From Pseudomonas sp. MUP55 (lineage in GTDB: Bacteria; Pseudomonadota; Gammaproteobacteria; Pseudomonadales; Pseudomonadaceae), in assembly GCF_034043515.1 (NCBI RefSeq), contig NZ_CP138214.1, positions 310,001 to 374,000 of the forward strand: a stretch of 64,000 bases of DNA. Reading direction: 5' to 3'. The notes under the pieces were generated by a model. It searched no databases. It was not told the origin of the DNA and saw only the letters and a program-made list of their open reading frames with translations. Position 1 is the first letter of the stretch. Each line of letters opens with the position of its first letter. Position numbers and translations under genes: made by a program. Shown piece by piece: positions 1-7,477 of this stretch.

Positions 1-263
1 ACGCCGCGTACCTGAAGAACCCGGCGCCGGAATACCCGTCACTGGCTCAGCGTCGCGGTTGGGAAGGCACGGTGTTGTTGCGGGTGCACGTACTGGCCAG
101 CGGCAAGCCGGGTGAGATTCAGATCCAGAAAAGCAGCGGTCGCCAGCAGCTCGACGACGCCGCACTGGCCGCGGTGAAGCGTTGGAGCTTCGTACCGGCC
201 AAGCAGGGTGAAGTGGCGCAGGACGGCTGGGTCAGCGTACCGATCGATTTCAAGATTCATTAA
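1..263 (+). CDS. tonB: TonB energy transducer, C-terminal part (5' end outside window)
   Basis: Only the last 86 residues lie in the window, read from base 3. They form the TonB C-terminal domain: the YPSLAQRRGWEGTVLLRV stretch, then a basic linker and a final IDFKIH strand. In this family the domain contacts the TonB box of outer-membrane receptors and passes on energy from the ExbBD motor. exbB and exbD follow directly, so this is a complete Ton operon cut by the window edge. The substrate (iron-siderophore, haem or other) cannot be told from here. Confidence 0.9.
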   Translation, partial: AAYLKNPAPEYPSLAQRRGWEGTVLLRVHVLASGKPGEIQIQKSSGRQQLDDAALAAVKRWSFVPAKQGEVAQDGWVSVPIDFKIH

Positions 264-291
264 TTATTCAGCGGCACAGAGGGAAAACATC

Positions 292-1011
292 ATGGCTTTG
301 GCATCTCCACTTGAATCCATCGAAAGCGCGGTGATCTGGCTGCTGGTGGCCTTTTCGGTCGCCACCTGGGGCTTGGCGTTGTTGAAGGGCGTGCAGTTCG
401 GGCGGCTCAAGGCCCAGGATCGCAGGTTTCATAAACAGTTCTGGGCTGCCTCAAGCCTGGACGCCGCCGCCGAACTGGCCGAAACCCAGCCAGGCGCAGC
501 CGCCCGAGTGGCCCACGCCGGCTATGCCGCGATCCAGGTCGGCGACACCCAGCACGCGGCTGACCTGAGCCAGGCCATCAATCACCAGGACCGCCTCGAG
601 CGTGCCCTGCGTCAGCAGATCGTGCGTGAGCGCCGCTCGCTGGAAACCGGGCTGGCGGTCGTCGCCAGTATCGGCAGCACCTCGCCGTTTATCGGCCTGT
701 TCGGCACCGTGTGGGGCATCATGGAAGCGCTCAAGGGCATCAGCGCCGCCGGCTCGGCGAGCCTTGAAACCGTGGCCGGGCCCATCGGCGCGGCACTGGT
801 TGCGACGGGTGTCGGGATCGCCGTCGCGGTGCCGGCGGTGCTGGTCTACAACTATTTCCTGCGCCGTCTGAAGCTGACGGCTGCCGACCTCGACGACTTT
901 GCCCATGACTTCTACAGCCTGGCGCAAAAGAACGCCTTCCGTGTGCTGCTGCACCCGGCGCTGAACAAGGCCGGCGCTGGCAGCCCGCAAAAAGTGAAGG
1001 AGGCGTCCTGA
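292..1011 (+). CDS. exbB: ExbB, MotA/TolQ/ExbB proton channel protein
   Basis: A 239-residue inner-membrane protein with the ExbB layout: one N-terminal membrane segment (about residues 12-32), a cytoplasmic region, then two membrane helices around GSTSPFIGLFGTVWGIM and GPIGAALVATGVGIAVAVPAV. It forms the proton-conducting stator with ExbD that powers TonB. I chose the ATG at 292, 28 bases after the tonB stop, because the longer upstream frame overlaps tonB and lacks family sequence. ExbD follows after 1 base, indicating translational coupling. TolQ is excluded by the tonB-exbB-exbD order. Confidence 0.93.
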   Translation: MALASPLESIESAVIWLLVAFSVATWGLALLKGVQFGRLKAQDRRFHKQFWAASSLDAAAELAETQPGAAARVAHAGYAAIQVGDTQHAADLSQAINHQDRLERALRQQIVRERRSLETGLAVVASIGSTSPFIGLFGTVWGIMEALKGISAAGSASLETVAGPIGAALVATGVGIAVAVPAVLVYNYFLRRLKLTAADLDDFAHDFYSLAQKNAFRVLLHPALNKAGAGSPQKVKEAS

Positions 1012-1012
1012 G

Positions 1013-1414
1013 ATGGCCTTCTCTACCCAAGACAGTGATGAGGTGCTGAGCGAGATCAACGTCACACCGCTGGTGGACGTGATGCTGGTGCTGCTGGTGG
1101 TGTTTATCGTCACCGCGCCGCTGCTCACCAACGCCATTCCCATCAACTTGCCCAAGACCGAGGCCGTCGCCCCGGTCGAGCAGAAAGACCCGTTGGTGGT
1201 AAGCATCGACGGTGCCGGCAAGCTGTTTATCAACAAGGACGAAATCCAGCCGGACCTGCTGGAATTCAACCTGCAGGCGGCCAAGGCCAAGGACCCCGAT
1301 GTGCGGGTGCAACTGCAGGCGGACGATGGCGTGAACTACGGCGAAGTGGCGCGAGCCATGGCGTCTATCGAGCGTGCGGGGATTACCAAGCTGTCGGTGA
1401 TTACGGCGCGCTAG
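1013..1414 (+). CDS. exbD: ExbD, biopolymer transport protein
   Basis: A 133-residue protein with a short cytoplasmic N-terminus, a single membrane helix (TPLVDVMLVLLVVFIVTAPL) and a periplasmic domain. Asp22 at the start of the helix matches the essential proton-carrying aspartate of ExbD/TolR proteins. It is the last gene of the tonB-exbB-exbD operon and is followed by a factor-independent terminator at 1482-1515. Confidence 0.93.
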   Translation: MAFSTQDSDEVLSEINVTPLVDVMLVLLVVFIVTAPLLTNAIPINLPKTEAVAPVEQKDPLVVSIDGAGKLFINKDEIQPDLLEFNLQAAKAKDPDVRVQLQADDGVNYGEVARAMASIERAGITKLSVITAR

Positions 1415-1426
1415 CGCGTGGTTGTG

Positions 1427-1556
1427 AGCTTCAAGCTGCAAGCGGCAAGTAAAAGCTCGTCCCGCTTACAGCTATTTTTTCAGGCCGTCTCCTTGGCAGG
1501 GTGCGGCCTTTTTTTGCTCCAAACTTGCCGCTTGCCGCTAAACCCTTGAAGCTGCT
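1427..1556. repeat. Imperfect long palindrome of the AAGCTGCAAG family
   Basis: The left arm (AGCTTCAAGCTGCAAGCGG, from 1427) is answered by ACTTGCCGCTTGCCGCT (from 1523) and TTGAAGCT (1546-1553). Similar palindromes occur at 29946-29980 and 46614-46702, always between genes, so this is a dispersed intergenic repeat distinct from the GTGGGAG REP types. It encloses the exbD terminator. Confidence 0.7.
1482..1515 (+). terminator. Factor-independent terminator of the tonB-exbBD operon
   Basis: Arms AGGCCG (1482-1487) and CGGCCT (1504-1509) are followed by a run of T, 67 bases after the exbD stop. Confidence 0.75.
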
Positions 1557-1652
1557 TTTCAGTTATTAATAAATAGCTTCTTATTCCTTAACGAATATAA
1601 CCCTCGTCCCTATACTGGTCAGCAACGTTAAACGCTGCAGGAGGGCACACCC

Positions 1653-2234
1653 ATGCACAGCGAGTCGATTCGTTACCTGATCGTGCCGGGCTGGCAAGGA
1701 TCGCCAGAAAATCATTGGCAAAGTCACTGGCAGAACAGCCTGCCCAACAGCGCGCGCGTGGAGCAGGATGACTGGCTCACCCCGCGCCGCGAAGACTGGG
1801 TGGCCGCACTGGCCGAGGCCATCGCCGCCGACGGCACCCCCGTGATCCTGATCGCCCATAGCCTGGGTTGCATCACCGTGGCGCACTGGGCGGCCACCGC
1901 ACCGGTGCATTTCCTGCGTCAGGTGCGCGGTGCCTTGCTGGTGGCCCCGGCGGACGTCGAACGCCCGGCCTGCGCGCCGGCCCTGCGCAACTTCGCGCCG
2001 ATTCCCGGCGACCTGTTGCCGTTTCCCAGCCAGGTGGTCAGTTCCGACAACGACAGCGCCGTCAGCGCGCCGCGTGCATTGGAGCTGGCGCGCCTGTGGG
2101 GCGCCGAAGCCGGGATTCTGTCCGGGGCCGGGCATATCAACGTGAAGTCCGGCCACCAGCGCTGGGAGCAGGGTTTCGCCTACCTCTATCGCCTGCAAAA
2201 TCGCCTCGAGCATCACGCTCGGCGCACTGCATAA
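1653..2234 (+). CDS. RBBP9/YdeN-type alpha/beta hydrolase
   Basis: A 193-residue small serine hydrolase. It has the N-terminal IVPGWQGSPENHW stretch of the RBBP9/YdeN family, the nucleophile elbow AHSLG (Ser70), an SSDNDSAVS segment with the likely acid, and the C-terminal GAGHINVKSGH with the catalytic His. Known members are esterase-like and mostly of unknown substrate. The start follows a good GGAGG ribosome site. A sigma-54-type regulator starts 47 bases downstream on the same strand, so the two may be co-transcribed. Confidence 0.82.
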   Translation: MHSESIRYLIVPGWQGSPENHWQSHWQNSLPNSARVEQDDWLTPRREDWVAALAEAIAADGTPVILIAHSLGCITVAHWAATAPVHFLRQVRGALLVAPADVERPACAPALRNFAPIPGDLLPFPSQVVSSDNDSAVSAPRALELARLWGAEAGILSGAGHINVKSGHQRWEQGFAYLYRLQNRLEHHARRTA

Positions 2235-2281
2235 AACATTTCAACGCCCCGTCCCTGAGCGGATGGGGGCGGGAGCCTGCC

Positions 2282-3208
2282 ATGAGTCTGCATGAAACCT
2301 ACGGCCAGCCGTTGCTGACCTTTCCCGATGCCGAAAAAAGCCCGCTGAGCATTCGCGCCAAGGCGTTGGTGTTTGTCGACCCGCGTTCGCGCAAGCTGCG
2401 TGAAGACCTGGAAAACCTCGCACCGCGTGCATTGCCCGTGTTGATTCGTGGCGAGACGGGCAGCGGCAAGGAGCTGCTGGCGCGGCATATCCACCGTGGC
2501 AGTGATCGCACGGGCCTGTTTGTGTCAGTCAACTGCGGCGCGATCAGCCCGACCTACGCCGATGCGGAATTGTTCGGCTATGCCGCCGGCAGCCACAGCG
2601 GTGCGGCGAGCAGCCGGGCCGGGTGGTTTGGCTCGGCCAATGGCGGCACCCTGTACCTGGACGAAATCGGCGATCTGCCGTTGCCGATCCAGGTCAAACT
2701 GCTCGCTGCCCTGGAAAATCACGAAGTCACCCGCGTCGGCGCCCAGCAGCCAAGCCCGGTTGACGTGCGCCTGGTGGCGGCCACCAGCATCGACCTGGCC
2801 CAGGCCGTGGCGGCGGGCAAGTTTCACGAGCGCCTGTTTCATTATTTGAGCGAAGGCCAACTGGACCTGCCGGCATTGCGCGAACGGGTTGGCGACATCC
2901 TGTCCCTGGCCGAATACTTCCTCGGCATCTACAGCCAGCGCCTGGACCTGCCGGTGCCGCTGATCAGTGACGCGGCGCAGCGGGTGCTGGAGCACCATAG
3001 CTGGCCGGGCAATACCCGCGAGCTGGAAAACGTCATTCACTTTGCGTTGCTGGTGAGCAGCGGCGATGAAATTCTGCCCGAGCACCTGAACCTGCCGGTT
3101 GCCGGCTCGCCGTTGGAGCAGGTGCGGCGGATTTTCGCGAGCGCCAGTCCCGCCGAGCAGGAGACGCTGCGTAAATTCCTGTATGAGCAAAATGGAATAT
3201 CAACGTGA
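2282..3208 (+). CDS. SfnR-like sigma-54 activator lacking a complete HTH
   Basis: A 308-residue AAA+ protein without an N-terminal sensory domain, most like the SfnR group of sulfur-related sigma-54 activators. Walker A is GETGSGKE (57-64) and Walker B is GGTLYLDEIG (121-130). The LPALRERVGDI and HSWPGNTRELENVIHF motifs are intact. Two features are unusual. The sigma-54-contacting GAFTGA loop reads GSHSGA (103-108). The protein also ends at KFLYEQNGIST, inside what would be the first helix of the Fis-type HTH, and no frame downstream restores the rest. The start is ATG 2282; a longer upstream frame overlaps the hydrolase. It may be non-functional, or it may act without specific DNA binding. 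Confidence 0.78.
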   Translation: MSLHETYGQPLLTFPDAEKSPLSIRAKALVFVDPRSRKLREDLENLAPRALPVLIRGETGSGKELLARHIHRGSDRTGLFVSVNCGAISPTYADAELFGYAAGSHSGAASSRAGWFGSANGGTLYLDEIGDLPLPIQVKLLAALENHEVTRVGAQQPSPVDVRLVAATSIDLAQAVAAGKFHERLFHYLSEGQLDLPALRERVGDILSLAEYFLGIYSQRLDLPVPLISDAAQRVLEHHSWPGNTRELENVIHFALLVSSGDEILPEHLNLPVAGSPLEQVRRIFASASPAEQETLRKFLYEQNGIST

Positions 3209-3314
3209 ATAAAAGATATTGTTCGGGAATAAAAAATCTAGGTATTGTCCACTCCACGCCGCGATAGCACTTCGCTGGCACCTCACATAAAAACGGTCGT
3301 TAGAAGGACATTGC

Positions 3315-4097
3315 ATGAAAAAGGTTCTGTTGTTTACCGCACTGGCGGCTGCCCTGACTGCCAGCTTCGCCCAGGCCAACGAGAAACTGGTGGTGGCCGC
3401 CACCCCGATCCCGCACGCCGAGATCCTTGAGCTGATCAAGCCAACCCTGGCCAAGGAAGGCGTGGACCTGGAAATCAAAGTCTTCACCGACTATGTACAG
3501 CCAAACGTACAGGTCGCCGAGAAGCGCCTGGATGCCAACTACTTCCAGACCCTGCCGTACCTGGAAAACTTCAACAAGGGCAAAGGCACTAACCTGGTCA
3601 CGGTCGTTGGTGTGCACGTAGAACCCTTCGGTGGTTACTCGAAAAAGATCAAAAATATCTCCGAGCTCAAGGATGGCGCCACCGTGGCTATCCCGAACGA
3701 AGGCTCCAACAGCGGCCGTGCCCTGTTGCTGCTGCAGAAAGCCGGTGTGATCACCCTGAAAGACCCGAGTAATGCCCTGGCCACGCCAAAAGACATCGCC
3801 AGCAACCCCAAGCACCTGAAATTCAAGGAGCTGGAATCGGCCCTGCTGCCCCGCGTGCTGGACCAGGTTGACCTGGACCTGATCAACACCAACTACGCTC
3901 TGGAAGCCGGCCTGAACCCAGCCAAAGACGCGCTGATCATCGAAGACGCCAAGTCGCCTTACGTGAACTTCCTGGTAGCACGCCCGGATAACAAGGACAG
4001 CGACGCGATCCAGAAACTGTCCAAGGCGCTGACCAGCCCGGAAGTCAAAGCCTTCATCGAGAAGAAGTACAACGGTGCGGTCGTGCCAGCGTTCTGA
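3315..4097 (+). CDS. MetQ/NlpA-family periplasmic binding protein, orphan
   Basis: A 260-residue NlpA-family receptor with a signal peptide probably cleaved after SFAQA (about residue 21). No lipobox cysteine is present, so it should be soluble in the periplasm. Family hallmarks include the early TPIPHAEIL, DYVQPN and NYFQTLPYLE stretches and the EGSNSGRALLLLQKAG ligand region. Relatives bind methionine or related sulfur compounds. No MetN or MetI gene is adjacent (a full metQNI set lies at 18.4-21.0 kb). It may share that transporter or serve the ABC system downstream. A strong terminator follows at 4126. Confidence 0.88.
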   Translation: MKKVLLFTALAAALTASFAQANEKLVVAATPIPHAEILELIKPTLAKEGVDLEIKVFTDYVQPNVQVAEKRLDANYFQTLPYLENFNKGKGTNLVTVVGVHVEPFGGYSKKIKNISELKDGATVAIPNEGSNSGRALLLLQKAGVITLKDPSNALATPKDIASNPKHLKFKELESALLPRVLDQVDLDLINTNYALEAGLNPAKDALIIEDAKSPYVNFLVARPDNKDSDAIQKLSKALTSPEVKAFIEKKYNGAVVPAF

Positions 4098-4125
4098 TGT
4101 AACTCAAAACCCCCTTCAAGGTTTC

Positions 4126-4161
4126 AACGCCGGTGGCTAATACAGCACCGGCGTTTTTTTT
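4126..4161 (+). terminator. Factor-independent terminator after the metQ-like gene
   Basis: Perfect 10-bp arms AACGCCGGTG and CACCGGCGTT are separated by about 9 bases and followed by eight T. It separates the binding-protein gene from the ABC operon downstream. Confidence 0.9.
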
Positions 4162-4190
4162 ATCGCTGACATTTGGAAATGCAAAAAAAT

Positions 4191-4276
4191 GTGGGAGGGG
4201 GCTTGCCCCCGATAGCAGCGGGTCAGGCATCTATAAATGGCTGATACACCGCCATCGGGGGCAAGCCCCCTCCCAC
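4191..4276. repeat. REPIN, GTGGGAGGGGGCTTGC type
   Basis: Two inverted REP copies face each other: GTGGGAGGGGGCTTGCCCCC at the left and its complement ending at 4276. The 4098-4427 gap otherwise holds the terminator and an AT-rich tract (4310-4350) that may carry the promoter of the next operon. No further gene was seen there. Confidence 0.92.
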
Positions 4277-4427
4277 AGTTCACAGTTAGTTTTTCGGGTG
4301 ATATCGATATGCCATTTCAGTATTTAAAGTTTGCTTTTTATACCTTTAAAGTTCGCGCTACCCGACGTTATCCACGCCGGAACGGACTGCGCTCGCGGCA
4401 TTACCCATGCGGCGATCTGGATTGCAC

Positions 4428-5093
4428 ATGACCTTCGATTTCGCTTTTATCCTCAGCACCCTGCCGGCGTTTCTCAAAGCGGTCGGGGTGACCCTGCAAG
4501 TGGGCCTGATCGCCATTGCCACCTCCTTGCTGGTGGCGCTGATCAACGCGGCGCTGCTGGTGTTTCGCACGCCCTACCTGTCACGTCTGGTGGCGCTGTA
4601 CGTTGAGCTGGCGCGTAACACACCGCTGCTGATCCAGCTGTTCTTCGTGTATTTCGCGCTGCCGGCCCTGGGCTTGAATATCTCCGGGTTCTGGGCGGCG
4701 ATTATCACCATGACCTTTCTCGGCGGCGCCTACCTCACCGAAGTGCTGCGCGCGGGTGTGGAGGCGGTGCCGCTGGCGCAGATCGAGTCGGGCAAATCCA
4801 TCGGCCTGTCCGACTGGCAACTGCTGCGCCACGTGATCCTGCCCCAGGCCGGTATCCTCAGCCTGCCGGCACTGTTCGCCAATTTCATCTTTCTGCTCAA
4901 GGAGACCACGGTGGTCTCCGCCGTGGCGGTGCCGGAGATTCTCTACACCACCAAAAGCTACATCGCGCTCTACTACAAGACCTACGAAATGCTCGCCGTA
5001 TTGACGCTGATCTGCGTGCTGCTGTTTCTGCCGTTGTCGCTGTTGCTCAGCCGCGTGGAAAGGAGGCTCCAGCATGGCCAGTTCGGGTCTTGA
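4428..5093 (+). CDS. Polar amino-acid ABC transporter permease (HisM family), first
   Basis: A 221-residue inner-membrane permease with about five helices and the EAA loop that meets the ATPase (AQIESGKSIGLSDWQLLRHV, then ILPQA). The later ATG at 4428 fits the usual family N-terminus; an ATG at 4407 in the same frame is possible. It overlaps the next permease by 20 bases, heading a four-gene operon of two permeases, an ATPase and a binding protein. The substrate is unknown; the sulfur-gene neighbourhood suggests a sulfur amino acid or derivative. Confidence 0.88.
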   Translation: MTFDFAFILSTLPAFLKAVGVTLQVGLIAIATSLLVALINAALLVFRTPYLSRLVALYVELARNTPLLIQLFFVYFALPALGLNISGFWAAIITMTFLGGAYLTEVLRAGVEAVPLAQIESGKSIGLSDWQLLRHVILPQAGILSLPALFANFIFLLKETTVVSAVAVPEILYTTKSYIALYYKTYEMLAVLTLICVLLFLPLSLLLSRVERRLQHGQFGS

Positions 5094-5733
5094 GCTGCTG
5101 TGGGTGTCGTTGCCGCAACTGGGCAAGGGCGCTGCGCAAACCCTGTCGATCTCCTTCTTGAGCATCGCCTTCAGCACCGTCGGCGGGGTGCTGTACGGCG
5201 TCTTGCGCACCTTGAACAACCGGGTGGTCAATGCGCTGCTGCGGGTCTACCTGGAGTTGTTTCGCGCCATACCGGTGCTGGTCTGGCTGTACCTGTTGTT
5301 TTTCGGCCTGCCGATTTTCTTCGGCCTGAGCCTTCCCAGTTTCTGGTGTGCGGTGCTGGTGTTGTCGTTGTGGGGCGCCAGTGAAGTCGGCGAAGTGGTG
5401 CGTGGCGCGTTGCATTCGCTGCCGCGTGGCCAGCGCGAAGCCGGCTTGTCGATCGGGCTGTCCGCCCCGCAGTTGTATGGCTACGTGCTGTTGCCGCAAG
5501 CGCTCAAGCGCATGACGCCGCCCACCATCAACGTGTACACGCGCCTGATCAAGACCAGCTCGCTGGCCGTGCTGATCGGTGTGGTGGATGTGATCAAGGT
5601 CGGCCAGCAAATCATCGAGCGCACCTATGAGTCCGTGTTGATCTACGGCGCGCTGTTCCTGTTTTTCTTCTTTATCTGCTACCCGTTGTCGGCCGCCTCC
5701 AAGGTGCTGGAACGGCGCTGGGCCCAAGCATGA
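5074..5733 (+). CDS. Polar amino-acid ABC transporter permease, second
   Basis: A 219-residue HisM/HisQ-family permease. It has membrane helices from about residue 15 onward and an EAA loop (GQREAGLSIGLSAPQLYGYV, then LLPQA). It pairs with the preceding permease to form the heterodimeric channel. The stop overlaps the ATPase start by 4 bases (ATGA), typical of tight coupling. Confidence 0.88.
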   Translation: MASSGLELLWVSLPQLGKGAAQTLSISFLSIAFSTVGGVLYGVLRTLNNRVVNALLRVYLELFRAIPVLVWLYLLFFGLPIFFGLSLPSFWCAVLVLSLWGASEVGEVVRGALHSLPRGQREAGLSIGLSAPQLYGYVLLPQALKRMTPPTINVYTRLIKTSSLAVLIGVVDVIKVGQQIIERTYESVLIYGALFLFFFFICYPLSAASKVLERRWAQA

Positions 5734-6506
5734 GCGCATTGATCGAGTTTCAGGGTTTCAACAAATTCTTCGGCGAACACCAGGTGCTCAAGGGCATCGA
5801 CCTGAGCGTGCAACGTGGCGAAGTGGTGGTGATCCTCGGCCCCAGCGGTTGCGGAAAAAGTACCTTGCTGCGCTGCCTCAATGGCCTGGAAGTGGCTCAC
5901 AGCGGGCACTTGCGCTTGGCCGGCAAAGAGCTGCTGGACAAGCACACCGACTGGCGCCAGGTGCGCCAGGACATCGGCATGGTGTTCCAGAGCTACCACC
6001 TGTTCCCGCACATGAGCGTGCTCGACAACATTCTGCTCGGCCCGTTGAAAGTGCAGAAGCGAGACCCGCGTGAAGCCCGCGAGCAGGCGCAAAAACTGCT
6101 CGAGCGCGTGGGCCTGGCCGACAAGCGCGACGCCTTTCCACGCCAGCTTTCCGGCGGTCAGCAGCAACGCATCGCCATCGTGCGTTCGTTGTGCATGAAC
6201 CCGCAGGTGATGCTGTTCGATGAAGTCACCGCCGCCCTCGACCCGGAGATGGTCAAGGAAGTGCTGGAAGTCATCCAGGACCTGGCCCGCGATGGCATGA
6301 CCCTGCTGATCGTCACCCATGAAATGGCCTTCGCCCGCGCCGTCGCCGACCGCGTGGTGTTTATGGAGGCCGGCCGCATCCTCGAACACAACACCCCCGA
6401 GGCATTCTTTACGAACCCGCAAACCGCACGCGCGCAGCAGTTCCTGGAGAAGTTCTCCTTTGTTTCAACACTGCCCAAAAAGATCAAGGAACTGGAGCTG
6501 ATATGA
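5730..6506 (+). CDS. Polar amino-acid ABC transporter ATP-binding protein
   Basis: A 258-residue GlnQ/HisP-type ATPase. It has Walker A GPSGCGKST (about residue 37), the signature LSGGQQQR, Walker B VMLFDEVTAALDPE and the switch region IVTHEM. The Walker B segment reads DEVTAALDP rather than DEPTSALDP, a common tolerated variant. It overlaps both neighbours by 4 bases within the operon. Confidence 0.92.
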   Translation: MSALIEFQGFNKFFGEHQVLKGIDLSVQRGEVVVILGPSGCGKSTLLRCLNGLEVAHSGHLRLAGKELLDKHTDWRQVRQDIGMVFQSYHLFPHMSVLDNILLGPLKVQKRDPREAREQAQKLLERVGLADKRDAFPRQLSGGQQQRIAIVRSLCMNPQVMLFDEVTAALDPEMVKEVLEVIQDLARDGMTLLIVTHEMAFARAVADRVVFMEAGRILEHNTPEAFFTNPQTARAQQFLEKFSFVSTLPKKIKELELI

Positions 6507-7357
6507 AAAAGTTACTGCTGCCCCTGCTGGCCGTCGCGTTACTGGCCGGCTGCGACAAGAAGGCCGAAGAGCCCACCAAACCTGCCGCCGCCGCGGTGAG
6601 CGCGCTGGACAAGATCAAGGCACGCGACAAGCTGATCGTTGGCGTGTTCACCGACAAGCCGCCGTTCGGCTTCGTCAACGAGGCGGGCCGCTACGTCGGC
6701 TTCGATACCGACATCGGCCGCCAATTCGCCAAGGACCTGCTGGGCGATGAGAACAAAGTCGAGTTCGTTGCCGTGGAGCCGGCCAGCCGCATTCCGTTCC
6801 TGCAAAGTGACAAGGTCGACCTGATCCTGGCCAACATGACCGTGACCCCTGAGCGCAAGGAAGCGGTGGACTTCACCAACCCCAACCTGAAAGTCGCGGT
6901 ACAGGCGCTGGTGCCCAACAACAGCCCGGTCAAGAGCCTGGATGACCTGGCAACCCGCACCACCATCGTCACCACCGGCACCACCGCCGACATCTGGCTG
7001 ACCAAGAACCACCCGGACTGGAAGCTGCTCAAGTTCGAGAAAAACTCCGAGTCGCTGCAAGCATTGTCGGCCGGCCGTGGCGATGCCTACGCCCAGGACA
7101 ACCTGGTGCTGTTCAGCTGGGCCAAGCAGAACCCCGGCTACCGCGTGCTCGAGCAGAAACTCGGCGATGAAGCACCGATTGCCCCGGCGGTGAAGAAGGG
7201 CAACATCGAACTGCGCGACTGGGTGAACGCGGAACTGGCCAAGTTGGGCGAAGAGAAATTTCTGCTCAAACTGTACGACCAGTATGTGCGCAAAGAACTG
7301 AGCGATGACACCAAGCCTGAGAGCGTGATTGTCGAAGGGGGCAAGTGGCAGGGCTGA
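6503..7357 (+). CDS. ABC transporter substrate-binding lipoprotein (SBP family 3)
   Basis: A 284-residue family 3 binding protein with a lipoprotein signal (LLAGC, Cys17), so it is probably membrane-anchored rather than free in the periplasm. The core includes DKLIVGVFTDKPPFGFV, GFDTDIGRQFAKDLLG, DLILANMTVTPERKEAVDF and the TTGTTADIWL stretch, which place it with cystine/glutamate-type receptors. It is the last gene of the operon. A lipid-anchored receptor is less usual in Gram-negative ABC importers. The exact ligand is unknown. Confidence 0.88.
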   Translation: MKKLLLPLLAVALLAGCDKKAEEPTKPAAAAVSALDKIKARDKLIVGVFTDKPPFGFVNEAGRYVGFDTDIGRQFAKDLLGDENKVEFVAVEPASRIPFLQSDKVDLILANMTVTPERKEAVDFTNPNLKVAVQALVPNNSPVKSLDDLATRTTIVTTGTTADIWLTKNHPDWKLLKFEKNSESLQALSAGRGDAYAQDNLVLFSWAKQNPGYRVLEQKLGDEAPIAPAVKKGNIELRDWVNAELAKLGEEKFLLKLYDQYVRKELSDDTKPESVIVEGGKWQG

Positions 7358-7362
7358 TAAAG

Positions 7363-7460
7363 CTATCGGGGGCAAGCCCCCTCCCACATTTGAATGCATT
7401 CACATATCAGGACGACTTGTGAACCCAATCCAGTGTGGGGGGGGGCTTGCCCCCGATGAG
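7363..7460. repeat. Two REP copies in outward (reversed) orientation
   Basis: ATCGGGGGCAAGCCCCCTCC (7364-7383), continuing to CCCAC, precedes GTGGGGGGGGGCTTGCCCCC (from 7435). This is the opposite order from the other pairs in the window, where GTGGG is outermost. It lies between convergent genes and may end transcription from both sides. Confidence 0.85.
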
Positions 7461-7477
7461 GCCAGTACAGTCACCGA

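Noticed and set aside
3209..3300. A missing HTH encoded just after the SfnR-like stop in another frame
   Set aside because: All three frames were read; none gives a Fis-type recognition helix, and the sequence is AT-rich intergenic.
3209..3314. TGGCAC at about 3281 as a -24 element for the metQ-like gene
   Set aside because: No GC at the expected -12 position; it is followed by ATAAA instead.
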